This document shows, one piece after another, positions 26,603 through 36,285 of a DNA stretch of 64,000 nt. A program made the translations under genes and the position numbers. The notes beneath the pieces were generated by a model. The model saw nothing but the letters and a program-made list of their open reading frames with translations, had not been told where the DNA came from and ran no database searches. Within the stretch, counting starts at the first letter, position 1; each line of letters starts with the position of its first letter. The DNA lies in assembly GCA_000741495.1 (NCBI GenBank), contig JGZV01000003.1:1-64000 (forward strand), in the 5' to 3' direction. This DNA comes from Bifidobacterium thermophilum. Lineage in GTDB: Bacteria; Actinomycetota; Actinomycetes; Actinomycetales; Bifidobacteriaceae.

Positions 26603-27064
26603 TCACTCAGCCTTTTCCTCAGCCGGAGCTTCAGCGGTCTCGTCAGCCTTCTCGGCTTCAGCGGCGGCTTCGGCTTCAGCCTTGGCCTTGGCGTCGGCTT
26701 CGGACTTGGCGGCCTTCAGCTTCTGCGCCTGAGCTTCAGCGGCCTCAACGCGAGCAGCGGCGTCCGGACCAGCTTCCGGGGTCTTCAGGGTGCCTTCGGC
26801 GCCCTCAATGCCCTTGAACTTCTGCCAGTCACCGGTGATCTTCAGCAGCTTGAGCACAGGCTCGGACGGCTGTGCGCCGACACCCAGCCAATACTGGGCG
26901 CGTTCGGAATCAATCTGGATGAGCGAAGGCTGCTTGTTCGGATCATAGATGCCGATCTCTTCGATGGAGCGGCCGTCGCGCTTGTTACGCGAATCCATGA
27001 TCACTACGCGGTAGAACGCGTAGAACTTCTTGCCCATGCGCTTCAGACGAATCTTGGTTGCCAA
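26603..27064 (-). CDS. rpsP: 30S ribosomal protein S16, TTG start
   Basis: 153 residues. The S16 core ([20 protein letters not shown], then [10 protein letters not shown]) spans about 85 residues, followed by an Ala/Glu/Lys-rich tail of about 65 that is usual in bifidobacteria and other actinobacteria. No ATG exists in the right place: TTG 27064, preceded by AAGGAG, gives the family N-terminus. It heads the rpsP-khpA-rimM operon. Confidence 0.95.
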   Translation of the reverse strand: MATKIRLKRMGKKFYAFYRVVIMDSRNKRDGRSIEEIGIYDPNKQPSLIQIDSERAQYWLGVGAQPSEPVLKLLKITGDWQKFKGIEGAEGTLKTPEAGPDAAARVEAAEAQAQKLKAAKSEADAKAKAEAEAAAEAEKADETAEAPAEEKAE

Positions 27065-27254
27065 AATGGCTCTCCTTGTATTGATAATGCAGGTTGCAGC
27101 TTCTGTGTGGGGCACGGAAACCGAACCCACGTGTTCCTCACGACCGCGGAAAGAGAGGGCTCCGCACCCGTGAATAACTGAACTAGTATAGCGCGAACCC
27201 CACGATTTTCTCGCGTGTCGCACGCGCCGCGTCATCAATGAGGCGAATGCCGGT

Positions 27255-28277
27255 TCAAACGAGCTTCAGCTCAACCAGCAGCGCCCGATGATCGGTATTG
27301 CGCACGGTGATGGCTTGCGCCGAATGGAAGACCACGCTGTTGTTCGCCAACGCGTGGTCAAGTTCGATCCGCGGCCACGGCGTCCACGACGGGAAGGTAA
27401 GTGTCGGGCCGTGCGCCACGTCAAGACTCGCGTCGTGCACGCCGGCAGCAAGCATGTCACGCAGGCAACGATGGTCGAGACAAGCGTTCAAATCGCCGAG
27501 GATGACCGTGGGTTCCGGACTGGTTGCGATGGCGTCCACCGCCCGTACACCATACGACCATTCCCGGCATCCGCGCATCGGCGATTTCGTGTGTGCGGCG
27601 GCGAACGTGATTTGCCGTTTTGTCTGGTCTGCACTGTTGTGCGCGTCCACATTGATGGTGATGGCAGGAACATCCGCCGCGTGGATATCCAGGAACGTCG
27701 CGATACGCCCGACCGGCTCATTGCGCGACCAGACTGCGTTGAATCCGCCGTTATCACCGGCATGCTGCGCGCCCTGCTGACAGTAGGGCAGTAGCGTATC
27801 CAGCCCCTCATGGGTGAGCCGCCCGATAAGCTCGTCGGTCAGCTCTTCGAGCGCGAGCACATCAATATGCTGTTCGCGTACCAGACGCACGATATCCGCC
27901 GCATCAGCACGACCATACCGGCAGTTGAGGGTCATCGCGTTGATGACTCCGCCGGTGGGGAGCCTGGAATCCGCCGGTTTGACAGCCACGCTGTTCGCCG
28001 TGGCGTGCGATGATTCTGCTGGCTTGCTGAACCAGCGTCGATAATATGGGGATTCTCCTACCGATACGAGGACCAGGAGCGTCAGATACAGTGCGGCGAC
28101 CCACCAACAGCCGAGCGCTGCGGACCAGACCATGCCAATGATTGCGGGAACCCACAAGTGCCGGTCAAGTGCGGTGCTGTATGGCATCGGCATATGCGCT
28201 TCCACGTCTGCCGGCAGAAAGCGAAGCAGCCACCAGACCAGCAGCAGGATGACGATTATCGTCAAAGCAGTAATCAT
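27255..28277 (-). CDS. Membrane-anchored endonuclease/exonuclease/phosphatase family protein
   Basis: About 340 residues. Two or three N-terminal membrane helices ([17 protein letters not shown] and [13 protein letters not shown]) precede an EEP domain: [12 protein letters not shown], the catalytic [22 protein letters not shown] (GDxN), and the final [10 protein letters not shown]. The active site probably faces outside the cell. Substrate is unknown: a nucleic acid, phospholipid or sugar phosphate are all possible for the family. ATG 28277 (GGAG 9 bases upstream) is preferred; 28292 is possible. Confidence 0.88.
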   Translation of the reverse strand: MITALTIIVILLLVWWLLRFLPADVEAHMPMPYSTALDRHLWVPAIIGMVWSAALGCWWVAALYLTLLVLVSVGESPYYRRWFSKPAESSHATANSVAVKPADSRLPTGGVINAMTLNCRYGRADAADIVRLVREQHIDVLALEELTDELIGRLTHEGLDTLLPYCQQGAQHAGDNGGFNAVWSRNEPVGRIATFLDIHAADVPAITINVDAHNSADQTKRQITFAAAHTKSPMRGCREWSYGVRAVDAIATSPEPTVILGDLNACLDHRCLRDMLAAGVHDASLDVAHGPTLTFPSWTPWPRIELDHALANNSVVFHSAQAITVRNTDHRALLVELKLV

Positions 28278-28344
28278 TCGCGTTCGCTCCATTTCGTATG
28301 CAATCCACCGGTATCTGTGAAGAGCATTATAGGAGAACAAGCAC

Positions 28345-28384
28345 GATGGGGCCCGCAAGCATATTCACGCTTGCGGGCCCCATC
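28345..28384. terminator. Terminator, 16-bp perfect stem
   Basis: 28345-28360 pairs exactly with 28369-28384 (GATGGGGCCCGCAAGC and complement), 8-base loop. It terminates ffh. The annotated ffh stop lies inside this hairpin, which is abnormal. Confidence 0.85.
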
Positions 28385-30107
28385 ATGATGTGGTATCGAG
28401 ATGACACTGATACCGCCACATATCAGGCGGCGATTCGGTATCGTATCGACGGGATGAATCAGCGCTCAGCCGAGCAGGTCCCCCCAAACCCTTGCCGAGA
28501 TTCGGCGGCAGGTCAGGCATGCCGTTCTCACCCATCATCTCCTGCAATCCTGCTGGAAGTGCGGGATTCTGCGGCTTCTTGGCGAACGCGGAACCGCCGG
28601 AGCTCTTGCCGCCACCGGCGAGACGTTGGCGCAAAGCTTTCTCCTCGGCTTCACGCTTCATTGGATTGCCTGACTTCGAGCCTTTCTTCTTCTTGCCGCC
28701 CTTCTTGGCTTTCTTGCCGCCGCCGGGGCCGCCAAAACCGGGAATACCGCCCATGCCGGCACGGTTCGCCATACGGCGCATCATCTTGGACGCCTGCTCG
28801 AAACGCTCCAACAGACCATTGACCGCGGACACGGTGTTGCCTGAGCCGTACGCGATACGGGCACGGCGGGAACCGTCGATGATCTTCGGGTTACGACGCT
28901 CCTCAGGGGTCATGGAGCGGATGATCGCCTCGGTACGGTCGATCTCATGCTCGTCAAGCTGCTCCAGTGCCTGACGGTGGGCCGCCATGCCGGGGATCAT
29001 GCCCAGCAGGTTCTTCATCGGGCCGAGTTTGCGCACCTGCTGCAACTGCTCGAGGAAATCATCAAGCCCGAAGGTGCCTTCGGACATCTTGGATGCGGCC
29101 TCGCGCGCCTGCTGCTCGTCGAACTGCTTCTGCGCCTGTTCGATAAGCGTGAGGATATCGCCCATATCGAGGATGCGGGAGGCCATGCGATCGGGGTGGA
29201 AGACCTCGAAATCCTTGAGCCCTTCGCCGGTGGACGCGAACAGGATCGGCTTGCCGGTCACGCTGGCGACCGACAGGGCGGCGCCGCCGCGGGCATCGCC
29301 ATCAAGCTTGGACAGGACCACGCCGGTGAAGTCCACGCCCTCGTCGAAGGCCTTCGCGGTCTTGACCGCGTCCTGGCCGATCATCGCGTCGATGACGAAC
29401 AGGATCTCATTGGGATGTACGGCGTCGCGGATATCGCGGGCCTGCTTCATGAGCTCCTCGTCGACACCCAGACGGCCGGCGGTATCGATGATGACGACGT
29501 CATAGAGTTTGCGCTTGGCGAATTCGATGGAATCACGCGCCACTTTGACCGGGTCGCCGGTAGTCTGGCCGGGAGCTGCGACCGCCTCGCCGCCATCGGA
29601 CTGCACGCCCTTTTCGGGGGCGTACACTGGCACGCCGGCGCGTTCGCCGACTACCTGCAACTGGGTGACCGCGTTCGGACGCTGCAAATCGGCGGCGACC
29701 AGCAACGGGGTGTGACCGGCGTCCTTCAGCCAGTAGCCGAGTTTGCCGGCGAGCGTGGTCTTACCGGCACCCTGAAGGCCGGCGAGCATGATGATCGTCG
29801 GCGGGTTTTTCGCGAAATTCAGCGGACGGTCGACGCCGGCGCCGAGAATCGTGGTCAATTCCTCGTTGACGATTTTCACGACTTGTTGCGCTGGGTTCAG
29901 CGCCTGCGAGACTTCCTCACCGAGCGCACGTTCGCGCACGCGGCCGGTGAAGGAACGGACGACTTCAAGCGACACGTCAGCGTCGAGAAGCGCACGGCGG
30001 ATTTCGCGGATCGTGCCGTCGATATCCGCCTCGGAAAGCTTGCCTTTGCTCTTCAAATGCTTGAAGGCATTCGAGAGCCGGTCTGTCAAAGAACTAAATG
30101 CTGCCAT
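28383..30107 (-). CDS. ffh: Signal recognition particle protein Ffh, C-terminus altered by a G-run
   Basis: 574 residues as read. Ffh is the GTPase of the signal recognition particle that binds 4.5S RNA and signal sequences. NG domain motifs: GLQGAGKTTLAGKLG, DTAGRLGVDEELM and TKLDG-type KLDGDARGGAAL; the Met-rich M domain ends with Lys/Gly-rich tail. Normally the protein would end ...LPPNLGKGLGxLLG. Here a run of six G (28480-28485) shifts the frame, giving GLGGPARLSADS and about 24 extra residues that run into the terminator. With five G the end would be GLGDLLG then TGA. The core protein is complete. Confidence 0.95.
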   Translation of the reverse strand: MAAFSSLTDRLSNAFKHLKSKGKLSEADIDGTIREIRRALLDADVSLEVVRSFTGRVRERALGEEVSQALNPAQQVVKIVNEELTTILGAGVDRPLNFAKNPPTIIMLAGLQGAGKTTLAGKLGYWLKDAGHTPLLVAADLQRPNAVTQLQVVGERAGVPVYAPEKGVQSDGGEAVAAPGQTTGDPVKVARDSIEFAKRKLYDVVIIDTAGRLGVDEELMKQARDIRDAVHPNEILFVIDAMIGQDAVKTAKAFDEGVDFTGVVLSKLDGDARGGAALSVASVTGKPILFASTGEGLKDFEVFHPDRMASRILDMGDILTLIEQAQKQFDEQQAREAASKMSEGTFGLDDFLEQLQQVRKLGPMKNLLGMIPGMAAHRQALEQLDEHEIDRTEAIIRSMTPEERRNPKIIDGSRRARIAYGSGNTVSAVNGLLERFEQASKMMRRMANRAGMGGIPGFGGPGGGKKAKKGGKKKKGSKSGNPMKREAEEKALRQRLAGGGKSSGGSAFAKKPQNPALPAGLQEMMGENGMPDLPPNLGKGLGGPARLSADSSRRYDTESPPDMWRYQCHLDTTS

Positions 30108-30457
30108 AATGCGTACCAGTCTAGCCGTTGCGCGGGAAAATCAACGACGCCTGCCGGGGCGGCGGACAACCGCGGGGAATCGATTGTCGGCGCATTGCGT
30201 GACCCCTGTGGAACGGGGGTCGGGAAGCCGCTCGGTCCACGCAATATACCGCGCAGATCCGGGCATCGGCACATCCTGGCCGCTGGAATCGCCGGAGCCT
30301 ACGAAATCGCCGGAGCCCACGGAATCCGCGCGGCCGTCGTCGAATACAGGCGTCCCGCCACAACGGTGTGCGCCCGGAGCGAACCGGACTCCCGCGCCTT
30401 CGATACGATGGCTGTATAACCGAATATGCGTAACGACCCCAGCCCGAAGGGGGACCA

Positions 30458-31444
30458 ATGAACCATACTCCGGACCGTGTTTCAGTTTCCCGGACAACAG
30501 CGCCGCATCCACAGGCAGCGGCACCGGTGCAGCATAAGCGTGCGGAACGGCACGCGTTGGTCGTCGGCATCATCGTGAATACGCTCTGCGCGGCAGCGGG
30601 GTTGGCCGTGTTCTTCATGACCGGTCTCAAAGCGATGTTCCTTGATTCGGCATTCACATGGATTTCGGTCGTTTCCGGCATTGTGGCGGCGTTTCTCTCC
30701 ACACACAGCATGCGTACCAGTGAACGGTTCCCCAACGGAAAATTCGCTCTCGAACCGATGTACGCCATCATGAAAGCGCTGCTCACCCTATCGCTCCTGC
30801 TGTTTTCCGTGATGGATGTGACGCAGGAGGCGGTGGAGTATCTTCGATTCGGTGAAGGCGAGCCGGTGCAGGCGGCCCCGGTAGTGGTGTATGAGGCGAT
30901 CGTCGTGTTCGCGTGCTTCGCGTTGTACGGGTACTACCGCCGCTGCAACTGGCGGCTTGGTTCGACGAGCACCATGCTTGCCGCGGAAACCAACAGCACG
31001 ATGATCGACGGATTGATGTCCTTCGGCATCGGAGTCATGGCGTTGGTGCTGCTGCTTTTGCCACATGGCACGGTGCTCGAACCGTTGCGATACACCGGAG
31101 ATTTCTTCATCACGGTGATTCTTGCGATTGCTACGATCCGTGAGCCGTTCCTCGTGCTCAAACAGGCGTTGATCGAACTGATCGGCGGGGTGCATGACGA
31201 CGAGACGATCGGTGATTTCGTCATGACACAGGCGCTCAGCGGGTTGCCGTCTGGCTTGGATTTGACGCGATGCGATGTATTCAAAACGGGGATGAGCTTC
31301 ACGGTCAATGTCTTGCTGACGGCCGCGGAACCGCATGGAGGCAGTCAGACCAGTGTCGCTGATCTCATCGCCTACAAACATCGATTGGAGTGCTCGCTGG
31401 TTTCCCGGCTGCATATTGTCGATGTGAATATCGTCTTCGATTAG
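30458..31444 (+). CDS. Cation diffusion facilitator family transporter
   Basis: 328 residues with about six membrane helices: VVGIIVNTLCAAAGLAVFF, then the first metal-site segment MFLDSAFTWISV, and a later NSTMIDGLMSFG helix supplying a second Asp. This is the CDF zinc/iron/manganese efflux pattern, though the first helix has Asp-Ser-Ala-Phe-Thr instead of the usual Asp-x-x-x-Asp/His. A cytosolic C-terminal domain follows from about residue 245. It would export divalent metal using the proton gradient. GGGGACCA precedes the ATG. It is divergent from ffh. Confidence 0.88.
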   Translation: MNHTPDRVSVSRTTAPHPQAAAPVQHKRAERHALVVGIIVNTLCAAAGLAVFFMTGLKAMFLDSAFTWISVVSGIVAAFLSTHSMRTSERFPNGKFALEPMYAIMKALLTLSLLLFSVMDVTQEAVEYLRFGEGEPVQAAPVVVYEAIVVFACFALYGYYRRCNWRLGSTSTMLAAETNSTMIDGLMSFGIGVMALVLLLLPHGTVLEPLRYTGDFFITVILAIATIREPFLVLKQALIELIGGVHDDETIGDFVMTQALSGLPSGLDLTRCDVFKTGMSFTVNVLLTAAEPHGGSQTSVADLIAYKHRLECSLVSRLHIVDVNIVFD

Positions 31445-31522
31445 AGCAAAGTGTGTCTGGCGGTGCCGGTGCTCGGCCGGCAGGTACGTCTTGACGGGCG
31501 AGCGTCCGCAACGTTTGCGACG

Positions 31523-31558
31523 GGCGCGGGGAACATGCCCACAGGCAGACCCCGCGCC
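31523..31558 (-). terminator. Hairpin downstream of cysS
   Basis: GGCGCGGGG (31523-31531) pairs with CCCCGCGCC (31550-31558), 20 bases past the cysS stop. No T-run. Confidence 0.5.
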
Positions 31559-31577
31559 ACATGCAGCACGGATTCGG

Positions 31578-33197
31578 TTATTTTAACGACCAGGTGGAGC
31601 CGGTCGGAGCGTCTTCGATGAGGATGCCGGCGGTGGCAAGCGAATCGCGAATCGCGTCGGCGGTGGCGAAATCCTTTGTCGCACGCGCCTGCTGACGGGC
31701 CTCGAGCTGCGCCGAAATCAGTGCGTCAAGTGCCTTGCCGGCCTTGGAATTCTCACCGTCGACAGCTGCGACGGCCCAAGGGTCTGCCAACGGGTCAAGC
31801 CCCAAAGTGTCGAGCATCGCACGCACCGCGACAAGTGTGGCGCGCACCTGGGCGCGGGTGGCGTCGTCCAAGGCGCCTTGGACTTGAGACAACACCGCAT
31901 TGCCGTCGCGGATAGCGCTGAAGATCGCGGCGGTCGCACCTGAGACATTGATGTCATTGTTCATTGCGGCGACGAAGTCCTGCGGGAGGTCGTCGGCACC
32001 GATGGCGCTGATTTCATCGCGTTCGGGTTGCTCGCCGAGCGCCGAACCCGCACGGTCGATGAAGTTGCTTACACGCTCAAATGCGGCCTGCGCCTCGGTG
32101 AGCGTCTGGTCAGACCATTCAAGCATCGACCGGTATTGCACGGATCCGAGCGCATAGCGTACGACCCACGCGCTGTGTTCGGCGAGCACAGCCGGCACGG
32201 ACAGTCCGTTGCCCAAGGATTTGGACATTTTCTCGCCCTTGGCGGTCACCCACGCCGAATGCATCCAGCGAGCCGCGGAATTCCAGCCAGCCGCACGGGT
32301 CTGTGCCATCTCGTTTTCATGATGAGGAAAACGCAAATCAAGCCCGCCGCCATGGATATCGAACGCCTCGCCCAGATACCGGTGACTCATCGCGGAGCAT
32401 TCGATATGCCAGCCGGGGCGTCCCACGCCGAATGGGGTCGCCCAGCGCGCATCCTGCGGATCGGTGTCCTTCGGGGCTTTCCACAGTGCGAAATCACGAG
32501 GGTCGTGCTTATCCGGGGAAGCGTCCGCCGGGTCGATCGGATTGTATTTGTCGTTGCCTGCCGCATCCACGCTCGGCCCCATGCGATCGGCGACTGCCGC
32601 GGCCTCATCCGCTTCGACGGCACCCTGCTTTTGATGGGTCAATTCGCCGTAATGCGGCCAGCTTGCCACATCGAAATACACGTTGCCGGTCGGGTTACCG
32701 TCGGCGTCTTTCACCACGTAGGCGTGCCCGTTGCGGATAATCCGCTCGATGAGCTCGACCATGTCGGGGATATGCCCGGTCGCACGCGGCTCGACCGTAG
32801 GCGGCAGCACGCCGAGCGTATCGTAAGCACGGGTGAACTCACGCTCGTAGTAGTACGCGCGCGCCCACCACTGCTGTCCTGCGGCGGCGGCCTTGTCGAG
32901 AATCTTGTCGTCGATATCGGTGACGTTGCGCACGAAAGTCACGTCATAGCCCAGACGCAGCATCCAGCGGCGGACGATGTCGAAGGCGACGGCGGCGCGG
33001 ATATGCCCGATATGCGGGGAGCTTTGCACTGTCGCGCCACACACGTAGATTCCGACATGCCCTGGGCGGATCGGCTTGAACGGCGACACGGCGTGTGAAG
33101 CGGTGTCGTACAGGTTCAGTCCGGCGGCGGCATCAGCGAGCTGTGGCACGCTGGAAATGTTGGAATTCTGCGGTTCTTCGACGTTTCCCATATCCAT
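31578..33197 (-). CDS. cysS: Cysteine--tRNA ligase
   Basis: 539 residues. A class I synthetase charging tRNA-Cys. The zinc Cys53 lies in YVCGATVQ, HIGH is at 62-65 (SSPHIGHIRA), further zinc ligands lie in HIECSAMSHRYLG, and the KMSKS loop is GEKMSKSLGN. It is longer than the E. coli enzyme by an N-terminal ~35 residues and an insertion around ADRMGPSVDAAGNDKYN. ATG 33197 is taken as the start; MGN two codons later is possible. It is divergent from the glutamine amidotransferase-like gene 74 bases away. Confidence 0.95.
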   Translation of the reverse strand: MDMGNVEEPQNSNISSVPQLADAAAGLNLYDTASHAVSPFKPIRPGHVGIYVCGATVQSSPHIGHIRAAVAFDIVRRWMLRLGYDVTFVRNVTDIDDKILDKAAAAGQQWWARAYYYEREFTRAYDTLGVLPPTVEPRATGHIPDMVELIERIIRNGHAYVVKDADGNPTGNVYFDVASWPHYGELTHQKQGAVEADEAAAVADRMGPSVDAAGNDKYNPIDPADASPDKHDPRDFALWKAPKDTDPQDARWATPFGVGRPGWHIECSAMSHRYLGEAFDIHGGGLDLRFPHHENEMAQTRAAGWNSAARWMHSAWVTAKGEKMSKSLGNGLSVPAVLAEHSAWVVRYALGSVQYRSMLEWSDQTLTEAQAAFERVSNFIDRAGSALGEQPERDEISAIGADDLPQDFVAAMNNDINVSGATAAIFSAIRDGNAVLSQVQGALDDATRAQVRATLVAVRAMLDTLGLDPLADPWAVAAVDGENSKAGKALDALISAQLEARQQARATKDFATADAIRDSLATAGILIEDAPTGSTWSLK

Positions 33198-33271
33198 GAG
33201 CGTATTCGATTTGCCAGACAAAACCGGCCGGGTGTCCACATGTTTACACGGACAATGCCACAATGGTATGT

Positions 33272-33997
33272 ATGACGCAACCAGAAGTGCTTATCATACA
33301 GCACGTCCCGTGGGAGAAACCGGGGCGTATTTTGGATAGCCTTGAGGACTTGCAGATCCCCACGCAGACCGTCACCATCGTCAAAGAGAAGAAGCCTGAC
33401 CTCCCGGATTTCAAGGAGCTTGCAGGCGTCGTGATCATGGGCGGGCCGATGGGTGCGCAGGATTATGACCAATATCCGGGGTTGAAGGCTGAAGAGAAGC
33501 TTGCGCGCGCCGCGATCAGCGTCGGCAAACCGGTGTTGGGCATCTGTCTGGGCCATCAGATCATTGCCGGTGCGCTCGGCGCGAAGCTCAGCCACGGCAA
33601 GGAGCCGGAAATCGGGTTCGCGCCGATCAAGCGCGTTGACAAGCATGATTATTTCTCCATGTGGAGCAAGGAACTCAACGTGTTGCACTGGCATAACGAT
33701 GTGGTCGGTTTGCCGGAGGGCGGCCAACTGCTTGCGCGGTCAGCGAATACCAAGAATCAGGCGTTCCGTGCGGGTTCCGCCTTGGGTTTGCAATTCCACT
33801 TGGAAGTCACCGCGACGCTGCTTGACGAATGGCTGTCCGAACCGACGATGACCGAGGGGATGAAGAAGTCGCAGATCGCCAAAATCCGCGACGATTTCGC
33901 CGAATACGACCCGCAGCTGCAGCCCTTGGCCGACCAGGTCTTTTCGGGGTTCGCGGCGCGTTGCAACACGTATATCCGCACGTTGTGCGGGCGCTGA
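33272..33997 (+). CDS. Class I glutamine amidotransferase-like protein
   Basis: 241 residues of the GMP synthase-type GATase family: VVIMGGPMGAQDYDQYPGL, the nucleophile elbow GICLGHQIIAG (Cys), and the His/Glu pair in GLQFHLEVT. These stand-alone proteins hydrolyse glutamine or gamma-glutamyl compounds; without a synthetase domain or neighbour the acceptor is unknown. ATG 33272 (MTQPEV) gives the family start; three codons earlier there is another ATG, and neither has a clear ribosome site, so leaderless translation is possible. Confidence 0.88.
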   Translation: MTQPEVLIIQHVPWEKPGRILDSLEDLQIPTQTVTIVKEKKPDLPDFKELAGVVIMGGPMGAQDYDQYPGLKAEEKLARAAISVGKPVLGICLGHQIIAGALGAKLSHGKEPEIGFAPIKRVDKHDYFSMWSKELNVLHWHNDVVGLPEGGQLLARSANTKNQAFRAGSALGLQFHLEVTATLLDEWLSEPTMTEGMKKSQIAKIRDDFAEYDPQLQPLADQVFSGFAARCNTYIRTLCGR

Positions 33998-34072
33998 CGC
34001 GCGTGCTGTGCCGTCTGCGGCCGGACTCGCCTGTCCGCTCGTGCCTATGCCGGGCGATACGATAATGGCATT

Positions 34073-36187
34073 ATGCCGACTTATGATCTTGGACTGGAAC
34101 ACGTTTCGCTTTCGTTCGCCACGAAAACCATTTTCACTGACGTGACGCAAGGGGTGTTTGAGGGCGACCGCATCGGTATCGTCGGACGCAACGGCGACGG
34201 CAAATCCACGCTGCTACGCCTGTTTTCCGGGGAACAGCAGCCTGATTCCGGCCGCGTGATCACCCGCAACGGGCTCACGTTCGGCATGTTGAGGCAGCGC
34301 GATCCGCTCGACGACAACGCGACGCTGCGCGAGGCCGCGCTTGAGGGGCGCGAGGACTACGAATGGGCGTCCGACACGTCATCGCGCGAAATCGTCGAGG
34401 CGCTGCTCGGAGGCATGAGTCTTGACGCCAAAGTCGGTTCGCTGTCCGGCGGGCAGCGCCGTCGTGCCGATTTGGCCCGTCTGCTGCTCAAGGATTGGGA
34501 TATCCTCGCGCTGGACGAGCCGACCAACCATCTGGACGTCGTGACGATCCACTGGCTTGCCGAACACCTCAAGAATCGCTGGGCGTCCGGTCAGGGGGCG
34601 CTGCTGCTGGTCACCCACGACCGCTGGTTCCTTGACGAGGTGTGCGAGTCGATGTGGGAAGTGCACGACGGGCTGATCGACCCCTTCGAAGGTGGGTACA
34701 GCGCGTACATGCTACAACGCGTGGAACGTGACCGTCAGGCCGATGTGCGCGAGGAACGCCGACGCAATCTCGCCCGCAAGGAGCTCGCGTGGCTGTCCCG
34801 CGGCGCGAGAGCGCGTTCGACCAAGCAAAAGTTTCACGTGAAACAAGCGCGTGAGCTCATCGCCGACGTACCCCCGATGCGCAATACGCTGGAACTGAAG
34901 CAGATGGCGACCTCCCGTCTGGGCAAGCAGGTCGTCGATCTGATCGACGTGACGCAGATCTACTCGCAGGATGACGAGCGGCGGCTTGATGCCGATGCGG
35001 CCGCCGTCACCGCGGCTTCCGGGCGTGTGGACGTGGTTCCGCCGTTGTACGCCGAACCGATTGTCACCGGATCCGTTCAGTTGTCCGTCGACCCGGACGC
35101 CCCGATTCCAGGGACAGGGGAGCGTGAAGCTTCCGCTCAGGTGTCCGATACGCGAGACGGGGAAGAAACGCCGCAAGCAGACACCGCCGCCGCGCGCACG
35201 GTGACCGTATCCGGGCGAAAAATCCTCGATGATGTGACCTGGCTAATCGGCCCGGGCGACCGTTTTGGCATCGTCGGCGCGAACGGCGCCGGCAAATCCA
35301 CCCTGCTGAAGATCCTCGACGGCACGCTCACCCCGACGTGCGGGAGGGTCAATATCGGCAAAACCGTGAAATTCGCCGTACTTTCGCAGCGGCTTGACGA
35401 GCTGGAGCAGCTCGGCAAATACAAAATCAAGGAAGTGCTCAGCCGCTACAAGCCGAGCTACATCGTCGACGGTAAGGAAGTCACCCCGGCCCAGCTCATG
35501 GAACGGCTTGGCTTTTCCTCCGCACAGCTTATGACCCCGATCAGGGATTTGTCAGGCGGCCAGAAACGCCGCATGCAGCTGCTGCTGATCTTGCTTGATG
35601 AGCCGAACGTATTGATCCTTGACGAGCCGGGCAACGATCTGGACACCGACATGCTTGCGGTGATGGAAGACCTGCTTGACACGTGGCCGGGCACGCTGAT
35701 TGTCGTCTCGCACGACCGGTATCTGCTGGAGCGTGTCACCGACGAGCAATTCGCGCTGGTCGGTGGCAAAGTCCGCCACCTGCCGGGAGGTGTCGGCGAT
35801 TACCTCAATATGGTCGAACAAGCCCGCAAGAACGGTGATTGGTCCGCTGTCCTCGGCACCGGCAATGGCACAAAGCGTAACACAAGTGGTTCCGCGGCGG
35901 CTGCAAGCGACGCCCCATCGGCGGATGCCGACGGGGCCGACAAGCCACAAGCGCATAAACTGGGCGGCAAGGAATTCCATCAGATGTCCAAGCGCATCTC
36001 CGCCATCGAGCGCAAACTGGCGAAACTCGAGGAACAGCGCGCTGAGATCGAAGCGAAGATGGCTGCACATGACCCGAGCGATTTCGCCGGTCTCAACGAG
36101 CTCAACACGCAGCTCAACGCTGTGACGGACGAGAAGGATGAGCTCGAAGCCGAATGGCTGGAACTGTCCGAAGAACTCGAAGGCTGA
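34073..36187 (+). CDS. ABC-F family ATP-binding protein
   Basis: 704 residues with two ABC domains and no membrane segments. Domain 1: Walker A GRNGDGKSTLL, signature LSGGQRRR, Walker B ILALDEPTNHLD. Domain 2: GANGAGKSTLL, LSGGQKRRM, VLILDEPGNDLD. An Asp/Ala-rich linker insertion sits near residues 305-390. The C-terminal ~70 residues are a coiled coil (SAIERKLAKLEEQRAEIEAK), as in Uup. ABC-F proteins act on the ribosome (resistance or rescue) or, for Uup-like members, link to DNA transactions; the C-terminal coil favours the Uup type. It is a single gene with a terminator after it. Confidence 0.92.
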   Translation: MPTYDLGLEHVSLSFATKTIFTDVTQGVFEGDRIGIVGRNGDGKSTLLRLFSGEQQPDSGRVITRNGLTFGMLRQRDPLDDNATLREAALEGREDYEWASDTSSREIVEALLGGMSLDAKVGSLSGGQRRRADLARLLLKDWDILALDEPTNHLDVVTIHWLAEHLKNRWASGQGALLLVTHDRWFLDEVCESMWEVHDGLIDPFEGGYSAYMLQRVERDRQADVREERRRNLARKELAWLSRGARARSTKQKFHVKQARELIADVPPMRNTLELKQMATSRLGKQVVDLIDVTQIYSQDDERRLDADAAAVTAASGRVDVVPPLYAEPIVTGSVQLSVDPDAPIPGTGEREASAQVSDTRDGEETPQADTAAARTVTVSGRKILDDVTWLIGPGDRFGIVGANGAGKSTLLKILDGTLTPTCGRVNIGKTVKFAVLSQRLDELEQLGKYKIKEVLSRYKPSYIVDGKEVTPAQLMERLGFSSAQLMTPIRDLSGGQKRRMQLLLILLDEPNVLILDEPGNDLDTDMLAVMEDLLDTWPGTLIVVSHDRYLLERVTDEQFALVGGKVRHLPGGVGDYLNMVEQARKNGDWSAVLGTGNGTKRNTSGSAAAASDAPSADADGADKPQAHKLGGKEFHQMSKRISAIERKLAKLEEQRAEIEAKMAAHDPSDFAGLNELNTQLNAVTDEKDELEAEWLELSEELEG

Positions 36188-36230
36188 GCGCTTTCGGACG
36201 GACAGCGGGATGTGAGCCATCTTCAACAAT

Positions 36231-36266
36231 ATGGCCCCGTGAAACCTGGAGGCTTCACGGGGCCAT
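36231..36266. terminator. Bidirectional terminator between ABC-F gene and ilvN
   Basis: ATGGCCCCGTGAA (36231-36243) pairs with TTCACGGGGCCAT (36254-36266), 10-base loop. Confidence 0.85.
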
Positions 36267-36285
36267 ACGTATGGCGTCTGAATCG

